The position numbers and the translations under genes were made by a program. From the NCBI GenBank assembly GCA_041913505.1, contig JAYSFC010000006.1, positions 1 through 55,075 on the forward strand: DNA of 55,075 nucleotides. The letters run 5' to 3'. Below, piece by piece: positions 14,834 to 22,750 of the stretch (position 1 is its first letter; the number at the start of each line of letters is the position of its first letter). The notes beneath the pieces were generated by a model. It searched no databases. It was given only the letters and a program-made list of their open reading frames with translations, and was not told the origin of the DNA. The stretch is from JAYSFC01 sp041913505 (GTDB taxonomy: Bacteria; Pseudomonadota; Gammaproteobacteria; Burkholderiales; Burkholderiaceae_C).

Positions 14834-16528
14834 TCATGGGGTGGGCTGCGACCGCTCCTGCAGGCGTGAAAGGCGATAGCTCAACTGTGGGCGCGTCAGG
14901 CCCAGTGCGCGCGCGGCCGCAGCCAGGTTGCCACCCGCGCGTGCCACGGCTTCGCGGATCAGCGTGTCCTCCAGCGCGTCCAGCGTGAGGCCGCTGGCCT
15001 GCAGCGTGTCGTAGAGGCTGGCGCCCTGCTCGCAGCGTGCCTCGCTCTCCAGGCCGCCCGCCGCGTTCACGGTGAGGGCGGCGGGCAGGTCGGCGGCGGG
15101 AAAGAGCATGGCGGCGTCCACCAGGTCGTCCTGCGGCGCGAGGATCACGCCGCGCTCGATGAGGTTCTCCAGCTCGCGCACGTTGCCGGGCCAGGGGTGC
15201 TGGCGCATGGCCGTCATCGCCAGGTCGGTGAAGCCCGCCACGCGCTTGCCGTGCATGGCCGCATAGCGCTGCAGCAGGTGCATGGCCAGGGGTTCGATGT
15301 CGTCGGGCCGCTCGCGCAGCGGCGGGATGCGGATGGGATAGACGTTGAGGCGGTACAGCAGATCGCGCCGGAAGCGCCCCTCCTCCACGGCTTTTTCCAG
15401 GTCCACATTGGTGGCGGCGACCACGCGCACATCCACCTTGCGCGCCTGCGTGCCGCCCAGGCGCTCCACCTCGCCCTGCTGCAGCACGCGCAGCAGTTTG
15501 GCCTGCGCGGGCAGGGGCAGCTCGCCCAGTTCGTCCAGCAGCAGCGTGCCGCCGTGCGCGCGCTCGAAGCGGCCCACGCGCGCCGCCGTGGCGCCGGTGT
15601 AGGCGCCCTTTTCGGCGCCGAACAGCTCGCTCTCGATGAGTTCGGCCGGCAGTGCCGCGCAGTTCACGGCCACGAAGGGCTTGTCGGCGCGCGGGCCCAT
15701 GGCGTGCAAGGCGCGGGCAAAGCGCTCCTTGCCGACGCCCGTTTCGCCCGTGAGCAGCACCGTGACCTGCGTGGGCGCGGCTTTGCGCAGCAGCTCCACC
15801 GTGTCGTTGAAGGCGCGCGAGTGGCCCAGCAGTGGGCCCTGGTCATCGATGGGTTGCAGCTGGGTGCGCAGCGCGTCCACCTGGGACTGCAGCTCGTCCA
15901 GGCGCACCAGCATGGAGTCGGGGTCGTAGTCGCGCGCGAGTTGCTCGCCGTCGGGCCATTCATGGGTAAACCGGCCTTCGATCAGGCAGTGCGCATGGCC
16001 GCAGGCCGTGCACTGCACCTCCTTGAAGAGCGCCTGCCGGCGAAAGAACGCGCTGGTGTAGCCCGAGGCATAGCCCAGCAGCATCCAGCACGCGGGTTCG
16101 TCCTGGGGCCCCCAGGCGCGCTGGTGCACCTCGGCCTCCCAGCTGTGGTCCCACTGGAAGATGCCGTGGAAATGCCCGGCTTCCTCGTCGAGCTCAAACA
16201 CCTGGGGCTGTACGCGCACCGCGCCTTCCAGCATGTGCAGCTGCGGCCCGACGGCAAAGGCGTCGAACAGCGGTGCGTTGGGCCGCACCTGGCGCGCCAG
16301 CAGCGCGTCGCGCTCGCCCGAGGCATAGCCCGCGCGCATGAGCAGGCGGCGCGTGTGCGCGCGCCCCAGGCTCGCCACCAGCTCCCGCCGCAGCGCCAGG
16401 ATGGCCGCTGCGTGGACCAACAGCATGCGCTGGTCTGACAGCCAGATGCGTCCGTCGACGGTGGAGAAATGCACCAGCCGGCGCAGGTCTGCGTCGGACG
16501 GCAGCGGGGGGAGGGCAGTCAGGGGCAT
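14834..16528 (-). CDS. dmpR: Sigma-54-dependent phenol sensor/activator (DmpR/MopR/AphR type)
   Basis: A 564-residue NtrC-type activator with an aromatic-sensing N-terminal domain. H98 and W126 match the phenol-contacting H106 and W134 of MopR at a constant offset of 8; C147, E170, C173 and C181 match its zinc ligands C155, E178, C181 and C189. The AAA+ domain has Walker A GETGVGKE (261-268), GAYTGA (308-313, a variant of the sigma-54-contacting GAFTGA) and Walker B TLLLDELGELP. A Fis-type helix-turn-helix is at the C-terminus. It should activate the divergent phenol hydroxylase operon when phenol is bound. The ATG at 16528 is preferred; a TTG at 16534 is possible. Confidence 0.95.
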   Translation of the reverse strand: MPLTALPPLPSDADLRRLVHFSTVDGRIWLSDQRMLLVHAAAILALRRELVASLGRAHTRRLLMRAGYASGERDALLARQVRPNAPLFDAFAVGPQLHMLEGAVRVQPQVFELDEEAGHFHGIFQWDHSWEAEVHQRAWGPQDEPACWMLLGYASGYTSAFFRRQALFKEVQCTACGHAHCLIEGRFTHEWPDGEQLARDYDPDSMLVRLDELQSQVDALRTQLQPIDDQGPLLGHSRAFNDTVELLRKAAPTQVTVLLTGETGVGKERFARALHAMGPRADKPFVAVNCAALPAELIESELFGAEKGAYTGATAARVGRFERAHGGTLLLDELGELPLPAQAKLLRVLQQGEVERLGGTQARKVDVRVVAATNVDLEKAVEEGRFRRDLLYRLNVYPIRIPPLRERPDDIEPLAMHLLQRYAAMHGKRVAGFTDLAMTAMRQHPWPGNVRELENLIERGVILAPQDDLVDAAMLFPAADLPAALTVNAAGGLESEARCEQGASLYDTLQASGLTLDALEDTLIREAVARAGGNLAAAARALGLTRPQLSYRLSRLQERSQPTP

Positions 16529-16537
16529 GTTCAAAAG

Positions 16538-16547
16538 TATCGATAAA
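16538..16547. promoter_or_regulatory. Arm 1 of long-range inverted repeat TATCGATAAA
   Basis: TATCGATAAA 10 bp upstream of the activator start. Its exact reverse complement lies at 16736-16745 near the phenol hydroxylase promoter. The ATCGAT core is itself palindromic, as expected for a dimeric regulator. A candidate binder is the GntR repressor encoded next door (inference). Confidence 0.4.
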
Positions 16548-16588
16548 CCACCTTTTGGCGTCCATCAGGGCCGACCCTGGGAGCTGCT

Positions 16589-16604
16589 TTCACCATTTCG
16601 TGAA
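16589..16604 (+). promoter_or_regulatory. Upstream activator-like site 1 for DmpR-type regulator
   Basis: TTCACCATTTCGTGAA, a 16-bp near-palindrome matching 10 of 16 positions of the XylR/DmpR upstream consensus as I recall it (TTGATCAATTGATCAA). It lies about 170 bp upstream of the -24/-12 promoter. Confidence 0.5.
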
Positions 16605-16621
16605 GCGCGCACACGCCCAGG

Positions 16622-16637
16622 TTCACCAAATCATCAT
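16622..16637 (+). promoter_or_regulatory. Upstream activator-like site 2 for DmpR-type regulator
   Basis: TTCACCAAATCATCAT, matching 11 of 16 positions of the recalled XylR/DmpR consensus. It is centred 33 bp, about three helical turns, from site 1. Paired sites at this spacing are usual for this activator family. Confidence 0.5.
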
Positions 16638-16735
16638 GCTGCTGCGCAGCAATGGCCTCTTGGGCGCGGTTGCCGTTGCCGCATCGGGTGGTGCCGAGGC
16701 TGCGGACCGGTGGTTTTCTAGGGATTAACCCTGGA

Positions 16736-16745
16736 TTTATCGATA
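16736..16745. promoter_or_regulatory. Arm 2 of long-range inverted repeat TTTATCGATA
   Basis: Exact reverse complement of 16538-16547, sitting 23 bp upstream of the -24 element of the phenol hydroxylase promoter. A protein bound here could block activator looping or polymerase, which would suit a repressor. Confidence 0.4.
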
Positions 16746-16768
16746 TTTTTGGGGTGGGTGGCACACCT

Positions 16769-16784
16769 TGGCATGACCCATGCA
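16769..16784 (+). promoter_or_regulatory. Sigma-54 (-24/-12) promoter of phenol hydroxylase operon
   Basis: TGGCATGACCCATGCA: GG and GC separated by exactly 10 nt, with two mismatches to the TGGCACRNNNNTTGCW consensus. Transcription would start near 16796, some 23 bp before the dmpK start, after activation by the divergent DmpR-like protein. Confidence 0.7.
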
Positions 16785-16818
16785 AAACGGTTGGCGCAAA
16801 GCCGCACAGGAGACCGTC

Positions 16819-17034
16819 ATGCCCCGCCCCGTCAACGCCCCGCTGCCCGCCGCCCCGCAACCCGTCTGCGATCTGTCGCAGCGCTTCGTGCGCGTGCTGG
16901 GGCGCCGCGATAACGGCTTTGTCGAGTTCGCGTTCTCGGTCGGATGGCCCGAGCTGTCGGTGGAGCTGATGCTGCCCCCGCCGGCGTTCGAGGCCTTCTG
17001 CGCGGCGCATCGCGTGCAGCGCCTGGACGACTGA
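16819..17034 (+). CDS. dmpK: Phenol hydroxylase assembly subunit DmpK/AphK
   Basis: A 71-residue protein of the phenol hydroxylase subunit family (DmpK), thought to help load iron into the oxygenase and not required for turnover. It has the family core RFVRVLGRRDNGFVEFAFSVGWPELSVELMLP. The ATG at 16819 follows a CAGGAGA ribosome site, and the -24/-12 promoter sits 35 bp upstream. It is first in the order K-L-M-N-O-P. Confidence 0.88.
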   Translation: MPRPVNAPLPAAPQPVCDLSQRFVRVLGRRDNGFVEFAFSVGWPELSVELMLPPPAFEAFCAAHRVQRLDD

Positions 17035-17074
17035 ACCGGGTTCCACACAACCACCACCAGGAGACAAGCCCCCC

Positions 17075-18067
17075 ATGAACATCGACCTGCAGGCGCGCGA
17101 GATAAAGCCGCTGCGCCAAACCTTCGACCGTGTGTCCGCCTACACGGGCGACAAGCCCGCGTCGCGCTACCTCGAGGCCACGCTGGGCGCGCAGCCCATG
17201 GCCAACTTCCATTACCGGCCCACGTGGGAACCGGGCTTCGAGCTCTTCGACATCGGTCGTACGGCAGTGCGCATGGCCGACTGGTATGCGCTGCGCGATC
17301 CGCGCCAGTACTACTACGCCACCTGGACCATGGCGCGTGCGCGCCAGCAGGACGCTATGGAGGCCAACTACCAGTTCGTGGAGTCGCGCGGCCTTGTGGA
17401 CAAGATGCCCGACGCGCTGCGCGCCCAGGCCTGCGACGTGCTCATGCCGCTGCGCCACGTGGCCTGGGGCGGCAACATGAACAACTGCACTGTGTGCTCG
17501 CGCGGCTACGGCACGGCCTTCACGGCGCCGGCCATGTTCCATGCCATGGACCATCTGGGCGTGGCGCAGTACCTCACCCGCCTGGGTCTGGTGATGGACG
17601 AGCCCGGCGTGCTCGAAGCGGGCAAGAACGCCTGGATGCAGGACGCACGTTGGCAGCCGCTGCGCCGCCTGGTGGAGGACACGCTGGTGGTGCAGGACCC
17701 GTTCGAGCTGTTCGTGGCGCAGAACCTCGCGCTCGACGGCCTGCTGTACCCACTGGTCTACGGCCAGTTCGTGGACGAGCACCTGGCGCTGCAGGGCGGC
17801 ACGGCCGTGGCCATGCTCACCGCCTTCATGCCCGAGTGGCATGACGAGAGCGCACGCTGGGTGGATGCCGTGGTCAAGGTGGCGGCGGCCGAAAGCGACG
17901 ACAACCGCTGCCTGATCTCGCGCTGGTATGCCGCCTATGCCGGCGAGGCCGAGGCCGCGCTCGCACCCGTGGCCGATCTGGCGCTGGGCGTGCAAGGCAC
18001 GGAAGCGCTGCGCGGCGTGCGCGAGACGCTGGATGCGCGTGCCCGCAAGGCCGGTCTGGAACTGTGA
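17075..18067 (+). CDS. dmpL: Phenol hydroxylase oxygenase beta-type subunit DmpL
   Basis: A 330-residue subunit homologous to the beta subunit of bacterial multicomponent monooxygenases. It pairs with the iron-containing DmpN and gamma DmpO to form the dimeric hydroxylase. Family segments include KPLRQTFDRVSAYTGDKPASRYLEAT near the N-terminus and the RQYYYATWTMARARQQDAMEANY stretch around residues 85-110. It lacks the diiron ligand set, as expected for this subunit. An AGGAGA ribosome site precedes the start. Confidence 0.93.
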   Translation: MNIDLQAREIKPLRQTFDRVSAYTGDKPASRYLEATLGAQPMANFHYRPTWEPGFELFDIGRTAVRMADWYALRDPRQYYYATWTMARARQQDAMEANYQFVESRGLVDKMPDALRAQACDVLMPLRHVAWGGNMNNCTVCSRGYGTAFTAPAMFHAMDHLGVAQYLTRLGLVMDEPGVLEAGKNAWMQDARWQPLRRLVEDTLVVQDPFELFVAQNLALDGLLYPLVYGQFVDEHLALQGGTAVAMLTAFMPEWHDESARWVDAVVKVAAAESDDNRCLISRWYAAYAGEAEAALAPVADLALGVQGTEALRGVRETLDARARKAGLEL

Positions 18068-18081
18068 GCAGGAGCGAAGCC

Positions 18082-18363
18082 ATGAGCAGCACCACTTCCA
18101 ACGTCTTCATCGCGTTCCAGGCCAACGAGGAATCGCGCCCCGTGATCGACGCGATCCTGGCGGACAACCCCGCCGCCGTGGCAGTGCACTCGCCGGGGCT
18201 CGTGAAGATCGACGCGCCCGGCCGCCTCACCATCCAGCGCACCACCATCGAGGAGCAGACGGGCCGCCCGTTCGATCTGCAGCAGATCCACGTGAACCTC
18301 GTGACGCTCTCGGGCCACATCGACGAGGACGACGACCAGCTCACGCTGAGCTGGCAGCACTGA
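18082..18363 (+). CDS. dmpM: Phenol hydroxylase regulatory (effector) protein DmpM
   Basis: A 93-residue cofactor-free effector of the MmoB/DmpM family, which binds the hydroxylase and tunes its activity. The family pattern SNVFIAFQANEESRPVIDAILADNP opens the protein, followed by the GLVKIDAPGRLTI strand. The ATG at 18082 has an AGGAG ribosome site; a GTG at 18064 in frame overlaps the dmpL stop and would add only six residues. The length fits the family, about 90 residues. Confidence 0.93.
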   Translation: MSSTTSNVFIAFQANEESRPVIDAILADNPAAVAVHSPGLVKIDAPGRLTIQRTTIEEQTGRPFDLQQIHVNLVTLSGHIDEDDDQLTLSWQH

Positions 18364-18390
18364 GCGCATTCCCATCCACAGGAGACAAAC

Positions 18391-19965
18391 ATGGACACCC
18401 GTGTCACGAAGAAGAAACTCGGCCTCAAGGACCGCTACGCCGCGATGACCCGCGGCCTGGGCTGGGACACCAGCTACCAGCCCATGGACAAGGTCTTCCC
18501 GTACGACCGCTACGAGGGCATCAAGATCCACGACTGGGACCAATGGGAGGACCCCTTCCGCCTGACCATGGACGCCTACTGGAAGTACCAGGGCGAGAAG
18601 GAAAAGAAGCTCTACGCCGTCATCGAGGCCTTCGCGCAGAACAACGGCCAGCTGGGCGTGGCCGACGCGCGCTACGTGAACGCGCTCAAGCTCTTCATCC
18701 AGGGCGTGACGCCGCTGGAGTACTACGCGCACCGGGGTTTCGCGCACGTGGGGCGGCACTTCACCGGCGCCGGCGCGCGCGTGGCAGCGCAGATGCAGTC
18801 CATCGACGAGCTGCGCCACTTCCAGACCGAGACGCACGCGATCAGCCACTACAACAAGTACTTCAACGGCATGCACAACACCTCGCACTGGTTCGACCGT
18901 GTGTGGTATCTGTCCGTGCCCAAGTCGTTCTTCGAGGACGCGATGACGGCCGGGCCGTTCGAGTTCCTCACGGCCGTGAGCTTCTCGTTCGAATACGTGC
19001 TCACCAACCTGCTGTTCGTGCCCTTCATGTCGGGCGCGGCGCACAACGGCGACATGTCCACGGTGACCTTCGGCTTCAGCGCGCAGAGCGATGAGTCGCG
19101 CCACATGACGCTGGGCATCGAGTGCATCAAGTTCATGCTGGAGCAGGACCCCGCCAACGTACCCATCGTGCAGCGCTGGATCGACAAATGGTTCTGGCGC
19201 GGCTACCGCCTGCTGACCCTGGTGGCGATGATGCAGGACTACATGCTGCCCAAGCGCGTGATGAGCTGGAAGGAAGCCTGGGAGATGTATGCCGAGCAGA
19301 ACGGCGGCGCCCTGTTCAAGGACCTGGCGCGCTACGGCATCCGCGAGCCCGCAGGCTGGAAAGAGGCCTGCGAGGGTAAGGACCACATCAGCCACCAGGC
19401 CTGGAACACCTTCTACAACTACGCCGCCGCCGCGCCCTTCCACACCTGGGTGCCCCAGGATGACGAGATGGCCTGGCTGTCGGAAAAGTACCCCGAGAGT
19501 TTCGACCGCTACCACCGCCCGCGCCTGTTGCATTACCGTGCCCAGCAGCAGGCCGGCAAGCGCTTCTATAACAAGACGCTGCCCATGCTGTGCACCACCT
19601 GCCAGATCCCCATGGTCTTCACCGAGCCGGGGAACCCCACGCAGATCTGCTACCGCGAGACCACGTACCAGGGCGACAAGTACCACTTCTGCAGCGACGG
19701 CTGCCAGCACATCTTCGAGCACGAGCCCGAGAAGTACGTGCAGTCGTGGCTGCCGGTGCACCAGATCTACCAGGGCCACTGCTTTCCGGAAGGCACGGAC
19801 CCCACGGCGCCGGGCTTCGACCCGCTGGCCGCGGTGCTGCGGTACTACCAGGTGAACGTCGGCAAGGACAACTTCGACTTCGAGGGCTCGGAGGACCAGC
19901 GCAACTTCGCTGCCTGGCGCGGCGACCCGCCGCCCGCGGCGGCGACCGAAGGAGGTCCAGCATGA
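18391..19965 (+). CDS. dmpN: Phenol hydroxylase diiron oxygenase subunit DmpN
   Basis: A 524-residue catalytic subunit that hydroxylates phenol to catechol. Predicted diiron ligands are E110, E140 and H143 (in DELRH), E201, and E235 and H238 (in DESRH), matching the toluene monooxygenase pattern. The C-terminal 130 residues hold a cysteine-rich YHS-type segment (CTTC ... YHFCSDGCQHIFEHEPEKY), also seen in phenol hydroxylases and linked to zinc. It ends in an ATGA overlap with dmpO. It works with DmpL, DmpO, effector DmpM and reductase DmpP. Confidence 0.96.
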   Translation: MDTRVTKKKLGLKDRYAAMTRGLGWDTSYQPMDKVFPYDRYEGIKIHDWDQWEDPFRLTMDAYWKYQGEKEKKLYAVIEAFAQNNGQLGVADARYVNALKLFIQGVTPLEYYAHRGFAHVGRHFTGAGARVAAQMQSIDELRHFQTETHAISHYNKYFNGMHNTSHWFDRVWYLSVPKSFFEDAMTAGPFEFLTAVSFSFEYVLTNLLFVPFMSGAAHNGDMSTVTFGFSAQSDESRHMTLGIECIKFMLEQDPANVPIVQRWIDKWFWRGYRLLTLVAMMQDYMLPKRVMSWKEAWEMYAEQNGGALFKDLARYGIREPAGWKEACEGKDHISHQAWNTFYNYAAAAPFHTWVPQDDEMAWLSEKYPESFDRYHRPRLLHYRAQQQAGKRFYNKTLPMLCTTCQIPMVFTEPGNPTQICYRETTYQGDKYHFCSDGCQHIFEHEPEKYVQSWLPVHQIYQGHCFPEGTDPTAPGFDPLAAVLRYYQVNVGKDNFDFEGSEDQRNFAAWRGDPPPAAATEGGPA

Positions 19966-20318
19966 GCACCGTCGCCCTGCAGTCCTACGACTTTCCCGCC
20001 CGTGATGTGCGCGGCAACTTCCCCGCGCCGCTGCTGTACATCGGCTGGGACGACCACCTGATGTTCTGCGCGCCGGTCTGCCTGCCGCTGCCGCCCGACA
20101 TGCCGTTTGGCGCGCTGGCTACGCAGGTTTTGCCTGGCGTGTATGGCGAGCACCCGGACTTCGCGCGCATCGACTGGAGCCGCGCCGAGTGGCTCAAGTC
20201 GGGCCAACCCTGGACGCCCGACCCGGCCAAGAGCCTGGCCGACAACGGCCTGGGCCACAAGGACGTGATCCGCCTGCGCACGCCGGGGCTCACGGGCATC
20301 GCGGGCTCCTTCTCCTGA
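19962..20318 (+). CDS. dmpO: Phenol hydroxylase gamma subunit DmpO
   Basis: A 118-residue small subunit of the oxygenase. It has the family start (VALQSYDFPARDVRGNFPAPLLYIGWDDHLMFCAPVCLPLP) and a WTPDPAKSLADNGLGHKDVIRLRTPG ending. The ATG overlaps the dmpN stop (ATGA), and a GGAGG ribosome site lies within the dmpN 3' end, so translation is coupled and stoichiometry is likely kept. Confidence 0.93.
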   Translation: MSTVALQSYDFPARDVRGNFPAPLLYIGWDDHLMFCAPVCLPLPPDMPFGALATQVLPGVYGEHPDFARIDWSRAEWLKSGQPWTPDPAKSLADNGLGHKDVIRLRTPGLTGIAGSFS

Positions 20319-20331
20319 GCCGGGGCATGCC

Positions 20332-21396
20332 ATGAGCTATCAGCTCACCATCGAGCCCCTGGGCGCGACGATCGACGTGGAGGAGGGGCAGACCCTGCTC
20401 GACGCGGCGCTGCGCCAGGGCATCTACCTGCCGCACGCCTGCGGCCACGGCCTGTGCGGTACCTGCAAGGTGCAGGTCTGCGATGGCGACGTGGACCACG
20501 GCGCGGCCAACCCGTTCGCGCTGATGGACTTCGAGCGCGATGGCGGGAAGACGCTGGCCTGCTGCGCCACGCTGCAGTGCGACGCGACCATCGAGGCCGA
20601 CATCGACGAGGAGCCCGACGCCGAGACCATCCCCGTGCGCGATTTCGCGGCCACCGTGGAGCGCATCGAACGGCTCACGCCCACCATCAAGGCGCTGCAC
20701 CTCAGGTTGGACAAGCCCATCCGCTTCCAGCCGGGGCAGTACGTGCAGCTGGAGATCCCGGGCCTGGGCCAAAGCCGCGCCTTCTCGATCGCCAATGCGC
20801 CGGATGCAAACGGTGAATGCACGCAGATCGAGCTCAACGTGCGCCAGGTGCCCGGCGGCGCCGGCACCACCTGGCTGCACGAGCAGTTGCACGAAGGTGC
20901 ACGGCTGCGGCTGGCCGGCCCCTACGGGCGCTTCTTCGTGCGCCGTTCGGCACGGCTGCCCATGGTGTTCCTGGCCGGGGGCTCGGGCCTGTCCAGCCCG
21001 CGTTCCATGATCCATGCGCTGCTCGCCACCGGTTGCACCGAGCCGATCACGCTGGTCTACGGCCAGCGCACACGCGAGGAGCTGTACTACGACGCGGAGT
21101 TCCGTGCCTTGGCCGCGCAGCACCCGCATTTCACCTACGTGCCCGCACTGTCGGCCGAGCCGGAGGGTTCCGGCTGGGATGGTGCGCGCGGCTTCGTGCA
21201 TGAGGCGGCGCAGGCGCACCTGCAAGGCAACTTCGCGGGCCACAAGGCCTACCTGTGCGGCCCGCCGCCCATGGTAGAGGCCTGCATCGCCACGCTGATG
21301 CAGGGGCGGCTGTTCGAGCGCGACATCTACACCGAGAAGTTCCTCTCGGCCGCCGATGCGCAGGGCGCGCGCAGTCCGCTGTTCAGAAACGTGTAG
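20332..21396 (+). CDS. dmpP: Phenol hydroxylase reductase DmpP (2Fe-2S / FAD)
   Basis: A 354-residue electron-transfer protein carrying electrons from NADH to DmpN. The plant-type 2Fe-2S domain has C37, C42, C45 and C77 (CGHGLCGTC ... CC). The ferredoxin-reductase-like FAD domain has RAFSIAN, and the NAD domain has LAGGSGLSSPRSMI and YLCGPPPMVEACI. The length matches DmpP, about 353 residues. It starts 13 nt after dmpO. Confidence 0.95.
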   Translation: MSYQLTIEPLGATIDVEEGQTLLDAALRQGIYLPHACGHGLCGTCKVQVCDGDVDHGAANPFALMDFERDGGKTLACCATLQCDATIEADIDEEPDAETIPVRDFAATVERIERLTPTIKALHLRLDKPIRFQPGQYVQLEIPGLGQSRAFSIANAPDANGECTQIELNVRQVPGGAGTTWLHEQLHEGARLRLAGPYGRFFVRRSARLPMVFLAGGSGLSSPRSMIHALLATGCTEPITLVYGQRTREELYYDAEFRALAAQHPHFTYVPALSAEPEGSGWDGARGFVHEAAQAHLQGNFAGHKAYLCGPPPMVEACIATLMQGRLFERDIYTEKFLSAADAQGARSPLFRNV

Positions 21397-21406
21397 CGGG
21401 GCCGCC

Positions 21407-21790
21407 ATGTGGATGAACCAACGCCCCACCGTGAACGTGCACGTCGCGCAGACCGGCGACTGCTACGACTGCGCCACCGACGAGAGCCTGCTCAAGGGCA
21501 TGTTGCGCCTGGGCCGCAAGGGCATTCCCGTGGGCTGCGTCAACGGTGGCTGCGGCGTGTGCAAGGTCCGCATCGTCGAGGGCTGCGTGCAGCCGCTGGG
21601 CCCCGTGAGCCGCGCCCACGTAAGCGTGGACGAGGAGGCCCAGGGCTACACCTTGGCCTGCCGCGTCGCGCCCACGGCCGCCGTGCGACTGGAGGTCAGC
21701 GCGCGCCTGGCCAAACCCTTTTCCCGTTCGGGCGCCGGTGCCGCGCCCGCTGATTTTTCATTGACGACAACCCCAACCAAGGAGACATGA
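21407..21790 (+). CDS. dmpQ: Plant-type ferredoxin for catechol dioxygenase reactivation (DmpQ/XylT)
   Basis: A 127-residue 2Fe-2S ferredoxin with cluster cysteines C44, C49, C52 and C85 (GCVNGGCGVC ... LAC). XylT/DmpQ proteins re-reduce the active-site iron of catechol 2,3-dioxygenase after oxidative inactivation, which fits its position immediately before that gene (1 nt gap). The last 25 residues, rich in Ser/Ala/Thr, extend past the usual domain end. Confidence 0.9.
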   Translation: MWMNQRPTVNVHVAQTGDCYDCATDESLLKGMLRLGRKGIPVGCVNGGCGVCKVRIVEGCVQPLGPVSRAHVSVDEEAQGYTLACRVAPTAAVRLEVSARLAKPFSRSGAGAAPADFSLTTTPTKET

Positions 21791-21791
21791 C

Positions 21792-22736
21792 ATGGGCGTA
21801 CTACGCATAGGCCACGCGAGCCTGAGAGTGATGGACATGGCCGCGGCCGTGCAGCACTACGAGAAGGTGCTGGGCTTGAAGACCACGATGCAGGACAAGG
21901 CCGGCAACGTGTACCTCAAGTGCTGGGACGAATGGGACAAGTTCTCGCTCATCCTCACGCCCTCGGACCAGGCAGGCCTGAACCACGTGGCCTACAAGGT
22001 CAAGGACGATGCCGACCTGGACGCGCTGCAAAAGCGCATCGAGGCCTGGGGCATCGCCACTACCATGCTGCCCGAAGGCTCGCTGCCCGCAGTGGGTCGC
22101 ATGCTGCAGTTCAACTTGCCCAGCGGCCATGAGATGCGCCTGTACGCGCACAAGGAATATGTGGGCACCGACGTGGGCACCGTAAACCCCGATCCCTGGC
22201 CCGACGGCATCCGCGGCGCGGGCGCGCACTGGCTGGACCACCTGCTGCTGATGTGCGAGATGAACCCTGAGGCGGGCATCAACACCGTGGCGGACAACAC
22301 GCGTTTCGCGATGGAATGCCTGGACTTCTTCCTCACCGAGCAGGTGCTGGTCGGCCCCGGCGGCAGCATCCAGGCGGCTACCTGGCTGGCGCGCACCACC
22401 ACGCCGCACGACCTCGCCTTCGTGGGCGGACCGCGCAGCGGCCTGCACCACATCGCGTTCTTCCTCGACTCGTGGCACGACGTGCTCAAGGCCGCCGACG
22501 TGATGGCCAAGAACAAGGTACGCATCGACGTGGCGCCCACGCGCCATGGCATCACGCGCGGCGAGACCATCTACTTCTTCGACCCCAGCGGTAACCGCAA
22601 CGAGACCTTCGCGGGCCTGGGCTACCTCGCGCAACCCGACCGCCCGGTGACGACCTGGAGCGAGGACAGGCTTGGCAGCGGGATCTTCTATCACACAGGT
22701 GATCTGGTGCCGTCGTTCACGGACGTCTACACCTGA
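21792..22736 (+). CDS. dmpB: Catechol 2,3-dioxygenase (extradiol, type I)
   Basis: A 314-residue extradiol dioxygenase that opens catechol beside the hydroxyls to give 2-hydroxymuconic semialdehyde. The two-domain vicinal-oxygen-chelate fold is visible. Likely Fe(II) ligands are H150 (HWLDHLLL), a histidine of the LHH pair at 219-220, and E271 (GNRNETF). An AGGAGA ribosome site precedes the ATG. It links the hydroxylase to the downstream meta operon. Confidence 0.96.
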   Translation: MGVLRIGHASLRVMDMAAAVQHYEKVLGLKTTMQDKAGNVYLKCWDEWDKFSLILTPSDQAGLNHVAYKVKDDADLDALQKRIEAWGIATTMLPEGSLPAVGRMLQFNLPSGHEMRLYAHKEYVGTDVGTVNPDPWPDGIRGAGAHWLDHLLLMCEMNPEAGINTVADNTRFAMECLDFFLTEQVLVGPGGSIQAATWLARTTTPHDLAFVGGPRSGLHHIAFFLDSWHDVLKAADVMAKNKVRIDVAPTRHGITRGETIYFFDPSGNRNETFAGLGYLAQPDRPVTTWSEDRLGSGIFYHTGDLVPSFTDVYT

Positions 22737-22750
22737 GCGGGCGCACGACC

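Noticed and set aside
16762..16774. TGGCACACCTTGGC as the -24/-12 promoter
   Set aside because: The GG to GC spacing is 9 nt, not the required 10; the overlapping TGGCATGACCCATGCA has correct spacing.
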